The notes beneath the pieces are model-generated. The model ran no database searches and was not told the origin of the DNA. It saw only the letters and a list, made by a program, of their open reading frames with translations. Below are positions 26,742 through 35,678 of a stretch of 64,000 nt of DNA, piece by piece (within the stretch, counting starts at the first letter, position 1; each line of letters opens with the position of its first letter). A program made the position numbers and the translations under genes. Source of the stretch: Janthinobacterium sp. 67 (GTDB taxonomy: Bacteria; Pseudomonadota; Gammaproteobacteria; Burkholderiales; Burkholderiaceae_D); contig NZ_PGES01000001.1 of assembly GCF_002797895.1 (NCBI RefSeq), positions 1,860,001-1,924,000 on the forward strand. The letters run 5' to 3'.

Positions 26742-28469
26742 TTACCTTACCTTGCCTTCTTTCCAGGCTTGCAGCAGCTTGTCGTAGGCTATCGTTTCAC
26801 CCTTCGGTTTTTCATTCGCCAGCTTTTTCCATGGAGCGTGCTGGTCCGACAGATACTGGTTCGGATCGCCCTTCGGATTGAGCTTGGGCGCGCACGCCTT
26901 CATGCCGGCCCGCTGCAGGCGCGCCATGACCTGGTCCATTTCCTCGGCCAGGTTATCCATGGCCGCTTGCGGCGTTTTTTCCGCCGTGATGGCCGTTGCC
27001 ACGTTCTTCCACCACAGCTGCGCCAGCTTCGGATAGTCGGGCACGTTGTTGCCGGTCGGCGTCCACGCCACGCGGGCGGGGCTGCGGTAGAACTCGATCA
27101 AGCCGCCGTACTCGTTCGCGTGTTTCGTGAAGTAATCGTGACGGATGTCGGAGTCGCGGATGAAGGTCAGGCCGACGATCGATTTCTTCAGCGACACGGT
27201 TTTCGACGTGACGAATTGCGCGTACAGCCAGGCGGCGGCCTTGCGGTCATCGGGCGTGGACTTGAACAGGAACCAGGAACCGACGTCCTGGTAGCCGTTC
27301 TGCATGCCCTCTTTCCAGTACGGGCCGTGCGGCGACGGCGCCATGCGCCATTTCGGCGTGCCGTCCTTGTTCACCACTGGCAAGCCCGGCTTCGTCATGC
27401 CGGCTGTAAACGCCGTGTACCAGAAGATTTGCTGGGCGATTTCACCCTGCGCCGGCACGGGGCCCGATTCCGAGAAATTCATGCCGTTCGCCTGCGGCGG
27501 CGCGTATTTCTTCATCCAGTCGATGTATTTCGTCAGCGCAAAGACGGCCGCCGGCGAATTGGTGGCGCCGCCGCGCGACATCGAGGCGCCCACGGGCGTG
27601 CACTTGTCAGCCGCCACCTTGATGCCCCATTCGTCGACAGGCATGCCGTTCGGAATGCCCTTGTCGGCCGCGCCAGCCATCGACAGCCACGCATCGGTAA
27701 AGCGCCAGCCCAGCGACGGATCTTTCTTGCCGTAGTCCATGTGGCCATACACTTTCTTGCCGTCCAGTTCCTTCACGTCATTCGTGAAGAAGTCGGCGAT
27801 GTCTTCATAGGCGGACCAGTTCTGCGGCACGCCCAGCTCGTAGCCATACTTGGCCTTGAACTTGGCTTGCAGATCCTTGCGCGCGAACCAGTCGGCGCGG
27901 AACCAGTACAGGTTGGCAAATTGCTGGTCGGGCAGTTGATAGACCTTGCCATCGGGCGCCGTCGTGAAACTGATGCCGATGAAATCTTTCAAGTCCAGGC
28001 CGGGATTGGTAAATTCCTTGCCCTTGGCGGCCATGTAGTCGGACAGCGGCTCGACGGCGCCATAGCGGTAGTGGGTGCCGATCAGGTCGGAATCGGAAAT
28101 CCAGCCGTCATAGATGCTCTTGCCGGACTGCATGGAGGTCTGCAGCTTTTCCACCACGTCGCCTTCCTGGATGATGTCGTGGCGCACCTTGATGCCCGTG
28201 ATTTCCTCGAAGGCCTTGGCCAGGGTCTTCGATTCGTAGACATGGGTGTCGATGGTTTCCGAGACGACGGAAATTTCCTTGATGCCCTTGGCTTTCAGCT
28301 TGGCCGCCGCATCGATGAACCATTTCATTTCAGCAAGCTGTTGCTCCTTGCTCAGGCTGGAAGGCTGGAATTCCTTGTCGATCCAGGTTTGCGCCTGCTT
28401 GGCGTCGGCCAGGGCCGCATTCGACACGAGCATGGCCGCAGCCGCGAAGACCGTGAACTTCAATTTCAT
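26742..28469 (-). CDS. glpV: ABC transporter substrate-binding protein for glycerol
   Basis: 575 residues. The signal peptide MKLKFTVFAAAAMLVSNAALA fixes the start at 28469, with GGAGATT upstream. The large two-lobed binding protein (type 1 solute-binding family, longer than sugar-binding MalE types) resembles the GlpV protein of the Rhizobium leguminosarum glpSTPQUV glycerol transporter. Mature region begins QAQTWIDKEFQPSSLSKEQQ. It captures glycerol in the periplasm for GlpP/GlpQ. A hairpin at the end of glpU upstream and a terminator downstream bracket it, which may raise its mRNA level relative to the other subunits. Confidence 0.93.
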   Translation of the reverse strand: MKLKFTVFAAAAMLVSNAALADAKQAQTWIDKEFQPSSLSKEQQLAEMKWFIDAAAKLKAKGIKEISVVSETIDTHVYESKTLAKAFEEITGIKVRHDIIQEGDVVEKLQTSMQSGKSIYDGWISDSDLIGTHYRYGAVEPLSDYMAAKGKEFTNPGLDLKDFIGISFTTAPDGKVYQLPDQQFANLYWFRADWFARKDLQAKFKAKYGYELGVPQNWSAYEDIADFFTNDVKELDGKKVYGHMDYGKKDPSLGWRFTDAWLSMAGAADKGIPNGMPVDEWGIKVAADKCTPVGASMSRGGATNSPAAVFALTKYIDWMKKYAPPQANGMNFSESGPVPAQGEIAQQIFWYTAFTAGMTKPGLPVVNKDGTPKWRMAPSPHGPYWKEGMQNGYQDVGSWFLFKSTPDDRKAAAWLYAQFVTSKTVSLKKSIVGLTFIRDSDIRHDYFTKHANEYGGLIEFYRSPARVAWTPTGNNVPDYPKLAQLWWKNVATAITAEKTPQAAMDNLAEEMDQVMARLQRAGMKACAPKLNPKGDPNQYLSDQHAPWKKLANEKPKGETIAYDKLLQAWKEGKVR

Positions 28470-28528
28470 CGTGAATCTCCTTTTATAGTTTTTACCGGCC
28501 GCCTGCTGGCGGTACGGCATCCATCAAC

Positions 28529-28542
28529 ACCGGCAAGCCGGT
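28529..28542 (-). other. Short hairpin at the glpU-glpV junction
   Basis: ACCGGC AA GCCGGT, a perfect 6-bp stem that begins at the glpU stop codon. With no T-run it is not a terminator; it could protect the glpV message from degradation or be incidental. Confidence 0.4.
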
Positions 28543-28844
28543 TATCCCCAACGCATGACAATCAACAACAACACAAAACTGATGGCAGCCCCGATGGCCT
28601 GCTGCATTTCCGTAAACCCCGCCCACGCCAGATTCACATACGCCGCCGTGAGCAAGCCGATGAACAGCCGGTCGCCGCGCGTCGTCGGCATGGGCAAAAA
28701 ACCCTTGCGCTCGATGCTGGGCGAGCGGATTTGCCACACCGTCATGCCGGCCAGCATCAGGCCGATGCAAATGAAGAAGATGGCCACTTCCGGCGTCCAC
28801 GCCATCCAGCCGAACAGGCTGGCCGTGCTATCGGTATTTTCCAT
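28542..28844 (-). CDS. glpU: Small membrane protein of the glycerol ABC operon (DUF2160)
   Basis: 100 residues with about three hydrophobic segments (FGWMAWTPEVAIFFICIGLMLAGMTVW, LFIGLLTAAYVNLAWAGF, AIGAAISFVLLLIVMRW). Matches the small conserved membrane protein GlpU coded within glpSTPQUV-type glycerol transport operons; its exact role is unknown. I start at MENTDS, one base after the glpQ stop, rather than an in-frame upstream codon inside glpQ. Confidence 0.88.
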   Translation of the reverse strand: MENTDSTASLFGWMAWTPEVAIFFICIGLMLAGMTVWQIRSPSIERKGFLPMPTTRGDRLFIGLLTAAYVNLAWAGFTEMQQAIGAAISFVLLLIVMRWG

Positions 28845-28845
28845 G

Positions 28846-29652
28846 TCACACCCTCCCCATCGCGAAACCCTTGGCAATGTAATGCCGCACGAACCAGATC
28901 ACCAGCGCGCCGGGCACGATGGTCAGCACACCCGCCGCCGCCAGCACGCCCCAGTCCATGCCGGCCGCCGACACGGTGCGCGTCATGGTGGCGGCGATCG
29001 GCTTGGCGTTGACGGACGTCAAAGTACGCGCCAGCAGCAATTCCACCCAGCTGAACATGAAGCAGAAGAAGGCCGTCACGCCCACGCCCGACTTGATCAT
29101 CGGCAAGAAGATGCGGATGAAGAAACGCGGGAAACTGTAGCCGTCGATATATGCCGTCTCGTCGATTTCCTTCGGCACGCCGGACATGAAGCCTTCCAGT
29201 ATCCACACGGCCAGCGGCACGTTGAAGACCATGTGCGCCAGCGCCACGGCCAGGTGCGTATCCATCAGGCCCACCGTCGAATACAGCTGGAAGAAGGGCA
29301 CGAGGAAGACCGCGGGCGGCGTCATGCGGTTGGTCAGCAGCCAGAAGAACAAATGCTTGTCGCCCACGAAGTTGTAGCGCGAGAAAGCATAGGCGGCCGG
29401 CAAGGCGACCGTGACCGACATGACCATGTTCAAGGCCACGTAGATCATGGAATTGATGTAGCCGCTGTACCAGGACCGGTCGGTAAAAATCGTGTGGTAG
29501 TTGGCGAACGTCAGTTGCTGCGGCCACAGACTCAAGACCCCGACGATTTCCTCGTTGGTCTTGAGCGACATATTGAGCATCCAGTAGATGGGCAACAGCG
29601 AACCCAGCAAAAAGACGACGAGGATGGTGCTGCTCATTTTCTTGTGCATCAT
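28846..29652 (-). CDS. glpQ: ABC transporter permease for glycerol
   Basis: 268 residues with six membrane helices. The MalG-type cytoplasmic EAA loop is visible as EIDETAYIDGYSFPRFFIRIFLP. It begins MMHKKMSSTILVVFLLGSLLPIYWMLNMSLK; the first ATG overlaps the glpP stop (ATGA), showing coupling. It pairs with GlpP as the channel of the glycerol importer. A long run of sense codons upstream in this frame lies inside glpP and is not part of the protein. Confidence 0.94.
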   Translation of the reverse strand: MMHKKMSSTILVVFLLGSLLPIYWMLNMSLKTNEEIVGVLSLWPQQLTFANYHTIFTDRSWYSGYINSMIYVALNMVMSVTVALPAAYAFSRYNFVGDKHLFFWLLTNRMTPPAVFLVPFFQLYSTVGLMDTHLAVALAHMVFNVPLAVWILEGFMSGVPKEIDETAYIDGYSFPRFFIRIFLPMIKSGVGVTAFFCFMFSWVELLLARTLTSVNAKPIAATMTRTVSAAGMDWGVLAAAGVLTIVPGALVIWFVRHYIAKGFAMGRV

Positions 29653-30533
29653 TTCTGGTCTCCCGTGCCAACGCGCTGCATCCACGTGTACAGCACAAAG
29701 CAGAACAGCAGGATGATGAGGAAATAGATCAGGGAAAACGCGGACGCCGGCCCCAGGTCGAACTGGCCCACGGCCTTTTGCGTCAGGTATTGCGACAGGA
29801 ACGTGGTGGCATTGCCCGGCCCGCCGCCCGTCAGCACGAACGGTTCCGTGTAGATCATGAAACTGTCCATGAAGCGCAGCAAGACGGCGATCATCAGCAC
29901 ATTGCGCAGTTTCGGCAGCTGGATGTAGCGGAACACGGCCAGGCGCGAGGCGCCGTCGATGCGCGCCGCTTGGTAATACGCGTCGGGAATGGCGCGCAAG
30001 CCCGCATAGCACAGCAGCACGACGAGAGGCGTCCAGTGCCAGATATCCATCACCATCACCGTCAGCCACGCGTCGAGCGAATTGCCGTTGTAGTTGTAGT
30101 CAAAGCCCAGCTGGTTCAGGGTGTAGCCCATCAGGCCGATGTCGCCGCGGCCAAAGATTTGCCAGATGGTGCCCACCACGTTCCAGGGTATCAAGAGGGG
30201 CAGCGCGATCAGCACCAGGGCGAGGGACGCCTTCCAGCCATCGGCCGGCATGCACAGGGCAATCAAAATACCCAGCGGAATCTGGATGGCCAGCACGGAG
30301 CCGGAAAACAGCAGCTGGCGCAGCAAGGCGCTGTGCAGATCGCCGTCCAGCATGACCATGCGGAACCACTCGGTGCCCACGAAAACCTTTTGTGTGGGGC
30401 TCAGAATATCCTGCACGGAATAGTTCACCACCGTCATCAGGGGCAGGATGGCGGAAAAGGCCACGCACAGCAGCACGGGCAGGATCAATAGCCAGGCGCG
30501 GCGGTTGTTATCGGTTTTACCGTTATGTATCAT
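29649..30533 (-). CDS. glpP: ABC transporter permease for glycerol
   Basis: 294 residues with six membrane helices. The MalF-type EAA loop reads YYQAARIDGASRLAVFRYIQLPKL. The N-terminal helix RAWLLILPVLLCVAFSAILPLMTVVNYS is typical. The start ATG shares one base with the glpT stop (TGATG). Partner of GlpQ; together they form the inner-membrane pore driven by the GlpS/GlpT ATPases. Confidence 0.94.
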   Translation of the reverse strand: MIHNGKTDNNRRAWLLILPVLLCVAFSAILPLMTVVNYSVQDILSPTQKVFVGTEWFRMVMLDGDLHSALLRQLLFSGSVLAIQIPLGILIALCMPADGWKASLALVLIALPLLIPWNVVGTIWQIFGRGDIGLMGYTLNQLGFDYNYNGNSLDAWLTVMVMDIWHWTPLVVLLCYAGLRAIPDAYYQAARIDGASRLAVFRYIQLPKLRNVLMIAVLLRFMDSFMIYTEPFVLTGGGPGNATTFLSQYLTQKAVGQFDLGPASAFSLIYFLIILLFCFVLYTWMQRVGTGDQK

Positions 30534-31645
30534 CAGGCCACCCGCTTATCGTTGACATAGAAAAGGGTGCGTTGCGGCGGAAAGCGCAGCCGCACAGACT
30601 GGCCTAACTGCGCCCCGGCGACGGCGTCGATGGCGCGCAGCTTGGCCGCCACCTTCGCGCCGCCCAGCTGGAATTCCGCCAGGTAATGCGTGCCCATATT
30701 GCGCACGGCCGTGACCGTGGCGTCCAGGCAATGGTCGCCACCTTCGCCACCCTCGCCCGCCTGCACGCATTCGACGAATTCCGGCCGCACGCCCAGCGTG
30801 ATCTTGCCTTGCGCGCCAGAGAGCGCCGCGCGGGCGGCAGCGGACACGGCCAATAGCTGTCCCGCCACGCGCACGCCACCGTCGTCCAGGGTGCAACCGA
30901 GCAAGTTCATGCCCGGGTTGCCGATGAAATAGCCGACAAACGTGTGCTCGGGCTCCTCGAACAGCGCTTGCGCACTGCCCGTCTGCACCACTTCGCCCTG
31001 CGTCATGACGACCACCTGGTCGGCAAAGGTCAGCGCTTCCACCTGGTCGTGCGTGACGTAGATCAGGGACAATTTCAGTTCGTGGTGGATCTCCTTCAAT
31101 TTTCTGCGCAACAGCCATTTCAGGTGCGGGTCGATCACCGTCAGCGGTTCGTCGAACAGCACGGCCGCCACGTCAGGGCGCACGAGGCCGCGGCCCAGCG
31201 AAATCTTTTGCTTGGCGTCCACTGACAAGCCGCTGGCGCGCAGCTTCAAGTCGCCCGTCAATTCCAGCATCTGCGCCACTTGCTGCACGCGCTTTTTCAC
31301 CTCGATCTCTTTCCAGCCGCGATTACGCAGCGGAAACGCGAGATTGTCGTGCACGGTCATGGTGTCGTAGATGACGGGAAACTGGAACACTTGCGCGATA
31401 TTGCGCGCCTCGGTCGGCAGCTGCGTGACGTCCTTGCCGTCGAACAGCACCTTGCCATGCGACGGCTTGACCAGGCCGGAGATAATGTTGAGCAAGGTCG
31501 TCTTGCCGCAGCCGGACGGCCCCAGCAAGGCGTAGGCGCCGCCGTCATGCCACGCCATGCTCATGGGCCGCAGCGCATAGTCGGCGGGGGCCGTCGGGTT
31601 CGGTTTGTAGGCGTGGGCCAGGTCGACCAGTTCGATGCGCGCCAT
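30533..31645 (-). CDS. glpT: ABC transporter ATPase, glycerol importer
   Basis: 370 residues: nucleotide-binding domain followed by a TOBE-like C-terminal part. Walker A is LLGPSGCGKTTLL and Walker B is AAVLFDEPLTVID, with a normal Q-loop FQFPVIYD and switch His (YVTHDQVEA). The ABC signature is degenerate: GLSVDAKQKISLGRG stands where LSGGQ is expected. GlpS carries a full signature, so the heterodimer is asymmetric. AAGGAGG precedes the ATG. It starts one base after glpS ends. Here glpT means the ABC subunit, not the glycerol 3-phosphate antiporter. Confidence 0.93.
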   Translation of the reverse strand: MARIELVDLAHAYKPNPTAPADYALRPMSMAWHDGGAYALLGPSGCGKTTLLNIISGLVKPSHGKVLFDGKDVTQLPTEARNIAQVFQFPVIYDTMTVHDNLAFPLRNRGWKEIEVKKRVQQVAQMLELTGDLKLRASGLSVDAKQKISLGRGLVRPDVAAVLFDEPLTVIDPHLKWLLRRKLKEIHHELKLSLIYVTHDQVEALTFADQVVVMTQGEVVQTGSAQALFEEPEHTFVGYFIGNPGMNLLGCTLDDGGVRVAGQLLAVSAAARAALSGAQGKITLGVRPEFVECVQAGEGGEGGDHCLDATVTAVRNMGTHYLAEFQLGGAKVAAKLRAIDAVAGAQLGQSVRLRFPPQRTLFYVNDKRVA

Positions 31646-31646
31646 G

Positions 31647-32741
31647 TCACACCCCTCCTTGCGCAGGAGCAAACAGCAGGCCGCCATCGCTGGCGAAGAT
31701 CAGCAAGGCGTGCGGCTGGCAATACACGGTGCAGGCGCTGCCGATCTCCAGGTTGTGCACGCCTCCCAGTTGCGCCACCAGGGCCAGGTCGCCACGGCGC
31801 GCATGCACATAGGTTTCCGAGCCGCTGATTTCCGCCAGATCCACCGTAGCTGCGATGGCCACGTCGCCCTCGGACTGCGGCGACAGATGCAGGCTGTGCG
31901 CGCGCACGCCGAGGATCACCGCCGTGCTGTCGCCCAGACGGGCGCGCTGCGCGCCGCTCAAGTGTATCGACAGGCCGTCGGCCGCCTGCGCCACGCCGTG
32001 CGCATCCACGCGGGCGGGGATCAGGTTGATGGGCGGGTCGCTGAAGGTGCGCGCCACGTCGATGGAGTTGGGGGCGTTGAAGACGTCCAGGGTCGGACCT
32101 TGCTGCAGCAAACGTCCCTCGTGCAGCACGGCCACGTGGCCGCCCAGCTGCAGCGCTTCCAGCGGTTCCGTGGTCGCGTACACGACCGTCGTGCTGCCGC
32201 TGGAAAACAGTTCCGTCAATTCGCGGCGCAATTCCTCGCGCAGCTTGTAGTCGAGATTGACCAACGGCTCGTCGAGCAGCAGCAAGGACGCATCCTTGAT
32301 CAGCGCGCGCCCCAGCGCCGTGCGCTGCTGCTGGCCGCCCGACAATTCTCCGGGCGTGCGCTGCAGGTAGGGCGTGATGTGCAGGCGTTCGGCCAGCGCC
32401 AGCACTTTCGTGCGTATCTGCTCCTCGGGCACCTTGCGCAGGCGCAAGGGCGAAGCGATATTGTCATAGACGGTGAAGGCCGGATAGTTGATGAATTGCT
32501 GGTACACCATGGCCAGGTTGCGTTTGCTGACGGGCACGCCCGTCACGTCGACGCCATCGGCCGTCACCGTGCCCCCGCTGGGCTTGTCCAGGCCCGCCAT
32601 CACGCGCATCAGGGTCGTCTTGCCGGCACGCGTGGTGCCCAGCAAGACGTTGATGGCGCCCGGCACGAGGGCCAGCGACATCGGATATAAAAAGTCGTCA
32701 GCCCCCTGCTTCCTGCTGATCTTGTCCAGTACCAGTTGCAC
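31647..32741 (-). CDS. glpS: ABC transporter ATPase, glycerol importer
   Basis: 364 residues. Walker A is LLGTTRAGKTTLM, the signature is a full LSGGQQQR and Walker B is LLLLDEPLVNLD, followed by a TOBE-like C-terminal domain. The switch-His position is occupied by Thr: VYATTEPLEAL in place of the usual THD motif. The start is a GTG at 32741, because GGAGGAG lies just upstream and the protein then opens VQLVLDKISRKQGADDF as in relatives; upstream codons run into glpD. With GlpT it powers glycerol import. It lies 74 bp after glpD. Confidence 0.92.
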   Translation of the reverse strand: MQLVLDKISRKQGADDFLYPMSLALVPGAINVLLGTTRAGKTTLMRVMAGLDKPSGGTVTADGVDVTGVPVSKRNLAMVYQQFINYPAFTVYDNIASPLRLRKVPEEQIRTKVLALAERLHITPYLQRTPGELSGGQQQRTALGRALIKDASLLLLDEPLVNLDYKLREELRRELTELFSSGSTTVVYATTEPLEALQLGGHVAVLHEGRLLQQGPTLDVFNAPNSIDVARTFSDPPINLIPARVDAHGVAQAADGLSIHLSGAQRARLGDSTAVILGVRAHSLHLSPQSEGDVAIAATVDLAEISGSETYVHARRGDLALVAQLGGVHNLEIGSACTVYCQPHALLIFASDGGLLFAPAQGGV

Positions 32742-32815
32742 GCGCTTCTCCTCCAGTGATGGTTTCTTATTCTTCGCCGCAACCTCTGCGGGGCGCGGTC
32801 GGCAACGTTTTGTGC

Positions 32816-34372
32816 TTATGGCAAAGGGTGCTGCAACAGCCAGGCGTCGAGCGTGCCCGCCGTCTCGCGCGGCAGGTGCAAGCCCAGCTTGGAGCGCCGC
32901 CACAGGATGTCGGCCGCGCTGACGGCCCATTCATGGCGCCGCACATAGTCCACTTCCGCCGCGTACAGGCCGGCGGCAATTTCCTCGCCCATGGCCGCCA
33001 CGTCCGCCCTGCCCTCGAGCAGCATGTGGATGCGCGTGCCGTAGGCGCGTGCATAGCGCGCCACCAGCGCCGCCGGCAGCCACGCATACTCGCGCTGCAA
33101 GCCTTGCACGAACTGGCCGAACTCGCGCACGGCCCGGTTCTGCGGCACGGCGCCATACACGTCGCCGCCGGGCAGGCAAGCCCGCTCCGTCCAGGCCGGC
33201 AGCGTATTGCCCAGCAAGGGCGCCAGCAGGTCCATGGCTTCCTCGGCCAGCTTGCGGAAGGTGGTGATCTTGCCGCCGAAAATACTCAGCAGCGGCGCAC
33301 CTTCCCGGTCCAGCTCGAAACGGTAATCGCGCGTGACGGCCTTGGCGTCGGCCGCCGCGTCTTCCACCAGCGGGCGCACGCCCGCATACGTCCACACCAC
33401 GTCGGCCGGCACGATCGGCTTGCTGAAATAGTAACTGGAAAGCTCGCACAAGTAACGAATTTCCTCGTCATCGATTTCCACCTTGCCACGGTCGCCTTGG
33501 TAGTCGAGGTCGGTGGTGCCGATCAGGGTGAAATCGTGCTCATACGGAATGGCAAACACGATGCGCCCGTCCGGATGCTGGAAGATATAGGCGTGATCAT
33601 GGTCGAACAGGCGCTTGACGACGATATGGCTGCCCTTGATCAGGCGCAAATGCCGGCCCTGCCCGCCGGGCGCCGCCTGCTGCAGGAACTCGGCCGTCCA
33701 CGGCCCGGCCGCATTGACGACACTGCGCGCGCGCACGGACAGCTCACGCCCGTCGCCTTGCTGCAGAGTAGCCTGCCAAGTAGCGTCCGCACCCGCTCCA
33801 TCGCGCCGCAGGGCCGTGCAGCGCGTGCGCGTCAGCACGTGCGCGCCCTTGTCGGCCGCGTCGATGGCATTGAGCACCACGAGGCGCGCATCGTCGACCC
33901 AGCCGTCGGAATACACGAAGCCGCGCTTGAACTGGGGTTTTAACGGTGTGCCGGCCGCATGGCGCGTCAGGTCGATGCCGCTGGAGGCCGGCAGGATTTC
34001 CCGCTTCGCCAGCATGTCGTAGAGGAACAGGCCGGCGCGTATCAGCCAAGCCGGGCGCTGGCCCTTGGCGTGCGGCATGACGAAGCGCAGCGGCCACATG
34101 ATGTGCGGCGCCGAGCGCAGCAACACTTCGCGCTCGATCAGCGCCTTGCGCACGAGGCCGAATTCATAGTATTCGAGGTAGCGCAGGCCGCCGTGTATCA
34201 GCTTGGTGGAGGCGGACGAGGTGTGGGAAGCCAGGTCGTCCTTTTCGCACAGCACCACGGACAAGCCCCGTCCGGCCGCGTCGCGCGCGATGCCGGCGCC
34301 ATTGATGCCGCCGCCGACCACCAGCACGTCGCATTTGATCGCTGTCTCCACACCCTGCTGTGCTGCGGCCAT
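32816..34372 (-). CDS. glpD: FAD-dependent glycerol-3-phosphate dehydrogenase
   Basis: 518 residues. The FAD-binding VVGGGINGAGIARDAAGRGL is near the N-terminus, then SSASTKLIHGGLRYLEYYEFGLVRKAL, a strongly conserved GlpD stretch, and the C-terminal helical domain. It oxidises glycerol 3-phosphate to dihydroxyacetone phosphate at the inner membrane and feeds electrons to quinone. First gene of the leftward glp operon, divergent from glpR. GGAG lies seven bases before the ATG. Confidence 0.97.
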   Translation of the reverse strand: MAAAQQGVETAIKCDVLVVGGGINGAGIARDAAGRGLSVVLCEKDDLASHTSSASTKLIHGGLRYLEYYEFGLVRKALIEREVLLRSAPHIMWPLRFVMPHAKGQRPAWLIRAGLFLYDMLAKREILPASSGIDLTRHAAGTPLKPQFKRGFVYSDGWVDDARLVVLNAIDAADKGAHVLTRTRCTALRRDGAGADATWQATLQQGDGRELSVRARSVVNAAGPWTAEFLQQAAPGGQGRHLRLIKGSHIVVKRLFDHDHAYIFQHPDGRIVFAIPYEHDFTLIGTTDLDYQGDRGKVEIDDEEIRYLCELSSYYFSKPIVPADVVWTYAGVRPLVEDAAADAKAVTRDYRFELDREGAPLLSIFGGKITTFRKLAEEAMDLLAPLLGNTLPAWTERACLPGGDVYGAVPQNRAVREFGQFVQGLQREYAWLPAALVARYARAYGTRIHMLLEGRADVAAMGEEIAAGLYAAEVDYVRRHEWAVSAADILWRRSKLGLHLPRETAGTLDAWLLQHPLP

Positions 34373-34563
34373 CGGGACTCCATGTCTGTCGGGGACACGC
34401 CGGCGAGGAAAGACTAGGCATCGCCAGCGACTGTCGTTAAGATCACCATTTCGTAATACACATGCAATATGGATAAGGTTACGCCAGAATACGAACCCAT
34501 AGCAACATATTTTTAGTACTATTTGTTCGTTTTTGTTCGTTTGTGATTTTTAAAGAGAGCACC
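34373..34563. promoter_or_regulatory. glpD-glpR divergent control region with candidate GlpR sites
   Basis: Holds both promoters. TTTGTTCGT occurs twice in tandem (34522-34530 and 34532-34540), 10 bp apart. The complementary core CGAAC lies at 34492-34496. GlpR-type DeoR repressors recognise TTCG/CGAA cores, so these repeats are the natural operator candidates. TACTAT (34516-34521) is a possible -10 for glpR, which would place the repeats over its start site (autorepression). Confidence 0.6.
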
Positions 34564-35322
34564 ATGATCTTGAATCCCCGCCAGCGCCGCCTGCTTGAAG
34601 TGGTGCGCCAGAAGGTCACCATGTCCGTCGAAGAGCTGGCCCAGCAGCTGGACGTGACGCCGCAAACCGTGCGCCGCGACGTCAAGCAGATGGAAGAAGC
34701 CCGGCTGCTGGCCCGCTACCACGGCGGCGTGGGCTTGCCCTCGTCCGTGGAAAACATCGATTACAGCCAGCGCCAGGTGTTCAACAGCGACGCCAAGCGG
34801 CGCATCGCGGCCGCCGTCGCCGCGCAAGTGCCGCACGGCTGTTCGCTGCTGATCAATATCGGCACGACGACCGAGGAAGTGGCGCGCGCGCTGGGCCGGC
34901 ACACGGGCTTGCACGTGGTGACGAACAACCTCAACGTGGCCGCCATCCTGGCCGACAACGCGGCCTGCGAAGTCATCGTGGCCGGCGGCGTGGTGCGCGG
35001 CCGCGACCGCGGCATCGTTGGCGAAGCCACCATCGACTTCATCCGCCAGTTCAAGGTCGACATCGGCATCATCGGCATTTCCAGCATCGACGAAGACGGC
35101 AGCCTGCGCGACTTCGACGCGCGCGAAGTGAAGGTGGCGCAAGCGATCATCGAGCAGTCGCGCGAAGTGTGGCTGGTGGCCGACCAGCATAAATTCGGCC
35201 GCAAGGCGCTCGTGCGCCTGGCCGACCTGGCGCAAATCGACGTCCTGTTTACGGATGCGCCACCGCCGCCCCGCTTTGCCGAAGTGCTGCGCGAGGCGGG
35301 CGTGAAGGTGGTGCTGGCCTGA
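34564..35322 (+). CDS. glpR: DeoR-family glycerol regulon repressor
   Basis: 252 residues. N-terminal DeoR helix-turn-helix (RQRRLLEVVRQKVTMSVEELAQQLDVTPQTVRRDVKQMEE) and a C-terminal sugar-phosphate-sensing domain (INIGTTTEEVARAL, GIIGISSIDEDGSL). It should repress the glp genes in the absence of glycerol 3-phosphate. I start at MILNPRQRR; an in-frame ATG seven codons upstream is possible. Divergent position beside glpD supports the assignment. Confidence 0.95.
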   Translation: MILNPRQRRLLEVVRQKVTMSVEELAQQLDVTPQTVRRDVKQMEEARLLARYHGGVGLPSSVENIDYSQRQVFNSDAKRRIAAAVAAQVPHGCSLLINIGTTTEEVARALGRHTGLHVVTNNLNVAAILADNAACEVIVAGGVVRGRDRGIVGEATIDFIRQFKVDIGIIGISSIDEDGSLRDFDAREVKVAQAIIEQSREVWLVADQHKFGRKALVRLADLAQIDVLFTDAPPPPRFAEVLREAGVKVVLA

Positions 35323-35678
35323 GCGGACTGCATTTCTGCGGGAAAACCTCACCCTGTCGCGTGGGCAATACGTCTTGTGTGGGCCAGCATACAGAATGAT
35401 ATGAAATATTTATCAATTCGGCAAAAATGCTGTTACCATTGATGCAACATGAGTTATTTTTTTAATCTTCCTCGCTCACAATACGATTATTTGCTTGATA
35501 TTGCTTTTTATTTATCTAGAGTAAGGAAAAAGGAAAAAACTCTTTGTCGCTAAGTGATTTCCTGTGAAAACAATGTTAGAAATACCTCAAGCACGACGAT
35601 TGTTCCCAAACAAACCACTCGACAGCAAGCGTGAAGGCCTTAACCATGCCGGCAACGCCGCCCAGTGAAGGAAGAGAA
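35323..35678. other. 356-bp AT-rich intergenic region
   Basis: Clearly lower in GC than its surroundings, with runs such as TTATTTTTTTAA and GGAAAAAGGAAAAAACTC. No credible coding frame. It probably contains the MarR gene promoter; TTGATA, 16 bp, TAGAGT (around 35496-35523) is one possibility. No RNA motif recognised. Confidence 0.5.

Noticed and set aside
26769..29012. 747-codon open frame on the plus strand opposite glpV, glpU and glpQ
   Set aside because: Antisense shadow; no domain, and the minus strand carries clear ABC transporter genes.
32742..32930. Longer glpS reading that starts inside glpD
   Set aside because: The extra residues are low-complexity shadow of glpD; GTG at 32741 has GGAGGAG and matches the family N-terminus.
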